From Desulfurococcales archaeon (lineage in GTDB: Archaea > Thermoproteota > Thermoprotei_A > Sulfolobales > Fervidicoccaceae): a DNA stretch of 64,000 bases. The stretch spans positions 1 through 64,000 of the forward strand of contig WYEQ01000035.1 in NCBI GenBank assembly GCA_009904015.1. The letters run 5' to 3'. Positions 63,582 through 64,000 of the stretch are shown here, piece by piece. A program made the position numbers and the translations under genes. Below the pieces are notes generated by a model that was not told where the DNA came from, made no database searches, and saw nothing but the letters and a program-made list of their open reading frames with translations. Position 1 is the stretch's first letter. Each line of letters opens with the position of its first letter.

Positions 63582-63950
63582 TTATCTTGTTTTTTCTCTA
63601 TGGAAGGGGTCCTCCCTGAAGTGAGGATTCAATCTCTCACTAAGAACCCAGTAGTTAATAAAAAATTGCTTCTGAGAGAGAGCTCCAGCGGACATAGGTG
63701 ATGTTTTCCTCGCTTTGCTTCTGAGATATTGGTGTGCTCCAGCTACAGCAGCGGCCACCAGCTCCAGTAAGGGGGGAGTAGTGATTAAGGTCTGCGGTAT
63801 TGGCTGTGGAGTTACTTGGGGCTGGGGAGCAATGGGAGCTTCGGGTTTGCTGGAGCATCTGCACAGTATTCTTACCACTGCGAAGAAGGCTACGATTATG
63901 ATAAACGCAGTTATGTATCCTAAAAGGTTGCTAGCGGAGACAGCATCCAT
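63582..63950 (-). CDS. OadG-like small membrane subunit of a biotin decarboxylase
   Basis: This 122-residue protein has a single N-terminal helix (LLGYITAFIIIVAFFAVVRIL) followed by a Pro-rich cytosolic part with a conserved-looking AAAVAGAHQYLR stretch typical of gamma/delta subunits. It would anchor the carboxyltransferase to the membrane beta subunit. ATG 63950 has GGAGAT 5 bases upstream. The next genes upstream lie outside the window, where the carboxyltransferase is expected. Confidence 0.75.
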   Translation of the reverse strand: MDAVSASNLLGYITAFIIIVAFFAVVRILCRCSSKPEAPIAPQPQVTPQPIPQTLITTPPLLELVAAAVAGAHQYLRSKARKTSPMSAGALSQKQFFINYWVLSERLNPHFREDPFHREKTR

Positions 63951-64000
63951 CAGTATCTCCGCTCTTTTTTTAAATATAAAAAGCTAATAAATATAACATA

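Noticed and set aside
1-64000. CRISPR array, rRNA, prophage or genomic island
   Set aside because: No spaced direct repeats, no rRNA-like stretch and no phage or integrase genes were seen; the only mobile-element traces are the two tnpB scars.

Overview
The window reads as chromosome of a hyperthermophilic crenarchaeon (Thermoproteota), most likely Desulfurococcales, in the neighbourhood of Staphylothermus, Thermosphaera and Desulfurococcus. This is inference from gene content: ribosomal protein eS26, an A-type ATP synthase, aRF1, GPN-loop GTPase, Nre, a free serine kinase beside O-phosphoserine sulfhydrylase, the LysW-type lysine/arginine route, an Mbh-type hydrogenase-antiporter and an archaeal Tad-like pilus motor. 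Genes are tightly packed with many ATGA-type overlaps. Ribosome sites have a GGTG/GGAG core. Base composition is moderately AT-rich. I see no rRNA, CRISPR array or prophage.

Layout. 1-2.5 kb: cytosine deaminase (cut by the window edge) and an NCS1 nucleobase permease. 2.5-3.1 kb: a decayed tnpB relic and tRNA-Pro. 3.2-8 kb: a DMT transporter, the TldD/TldE protease pair and release factor aRF1. 8-10.4 kb: lysW-lysJ-lysK. 10.6-16.4 kb: endonuclease IV, an inositol-phosphatase-family enzyme, a solo B3/B4 protein, a DHH phosphoesterase, a multi-cluster Fe-S protein, tRNA-Arg and a DGC protein. 16.6-17.9 kb: an A-type flavoprotein. 17.9-25.7 kb: a complete 13-gene Mbh-type [NiFe] hydrogenase/Mrp antiporter operon in the order J-K-L-N-B-C-D-EF-G-A-H-I-M, followed upstream by its maturation protease and an MFS transporter. 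27.6-34.4 kb: AglH-type GlcNAc-1-P transferase, a MaoC protein, an anchored metallopeptidase, a P-loop ATPase, UPF0282, a GPN GTPase and a four-CBS protein. 34.5-37.8 kb: Nre plus two radical SAM genes. 37.8-39.6 kb: divergent serK and O-phosphoserine sulfhydrylase. 39.6-42.5 kb: an M50 protease, two tiny overlapping genes, eS26 and ProRS. 42.6-49.8 kb: A-type ATP synthase (F-E-A-B-D-K, with subunit I divergent). 49.8-56.1 kb: a methyltransferase, CysRS and a PotABCD-type transporter with potD convergent. 56.3-59.3 kb: a CoxG-like protein, a DUF711 protein, a MoaD-like protein, a Cx3Cx3C protein and MarC. 59.3-62.7 kb: a pilus ATPase with two TadC-like membrane proteins. 62.7-64 kb: tRNA-His, then a biotin carrier and OadG-like subunit at the right edge.

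How it fits together. The energy module is coherent: a ferredoxin-linked, hydrogen-evolving Mbh complex would build an ion gradient, the A-type ATP synthase would use it, and a biotin-dependent decarboxylase at the right edge may add to it. The flavoprotein protects these oxygen-sensitive enzymes. The serK/opss pair supplies cysteine for Fe-S and NiFe enzymes, with CysRS about 11 kb away. The lysWJK set supplies lysine and/or arginine on a LysW carrier.

Most worth a second look: the N-terminal extension of the sulfhydrylase looks like a decayed copy of the neighbouring serine kinase domain. Two tnpB C-terminal scars lie about 30 kb apart, one containing the stop codon of the GPN GTPase. A MoaD-like GGG protein is followed by a symmetric Cx3Cx3C protein. 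A degenerate glutaredoxin-like protein overlaps a tiny coiled-coil gene. The Mbh operon is re-ordered and fused. No single completely novel system stands out with certainty.
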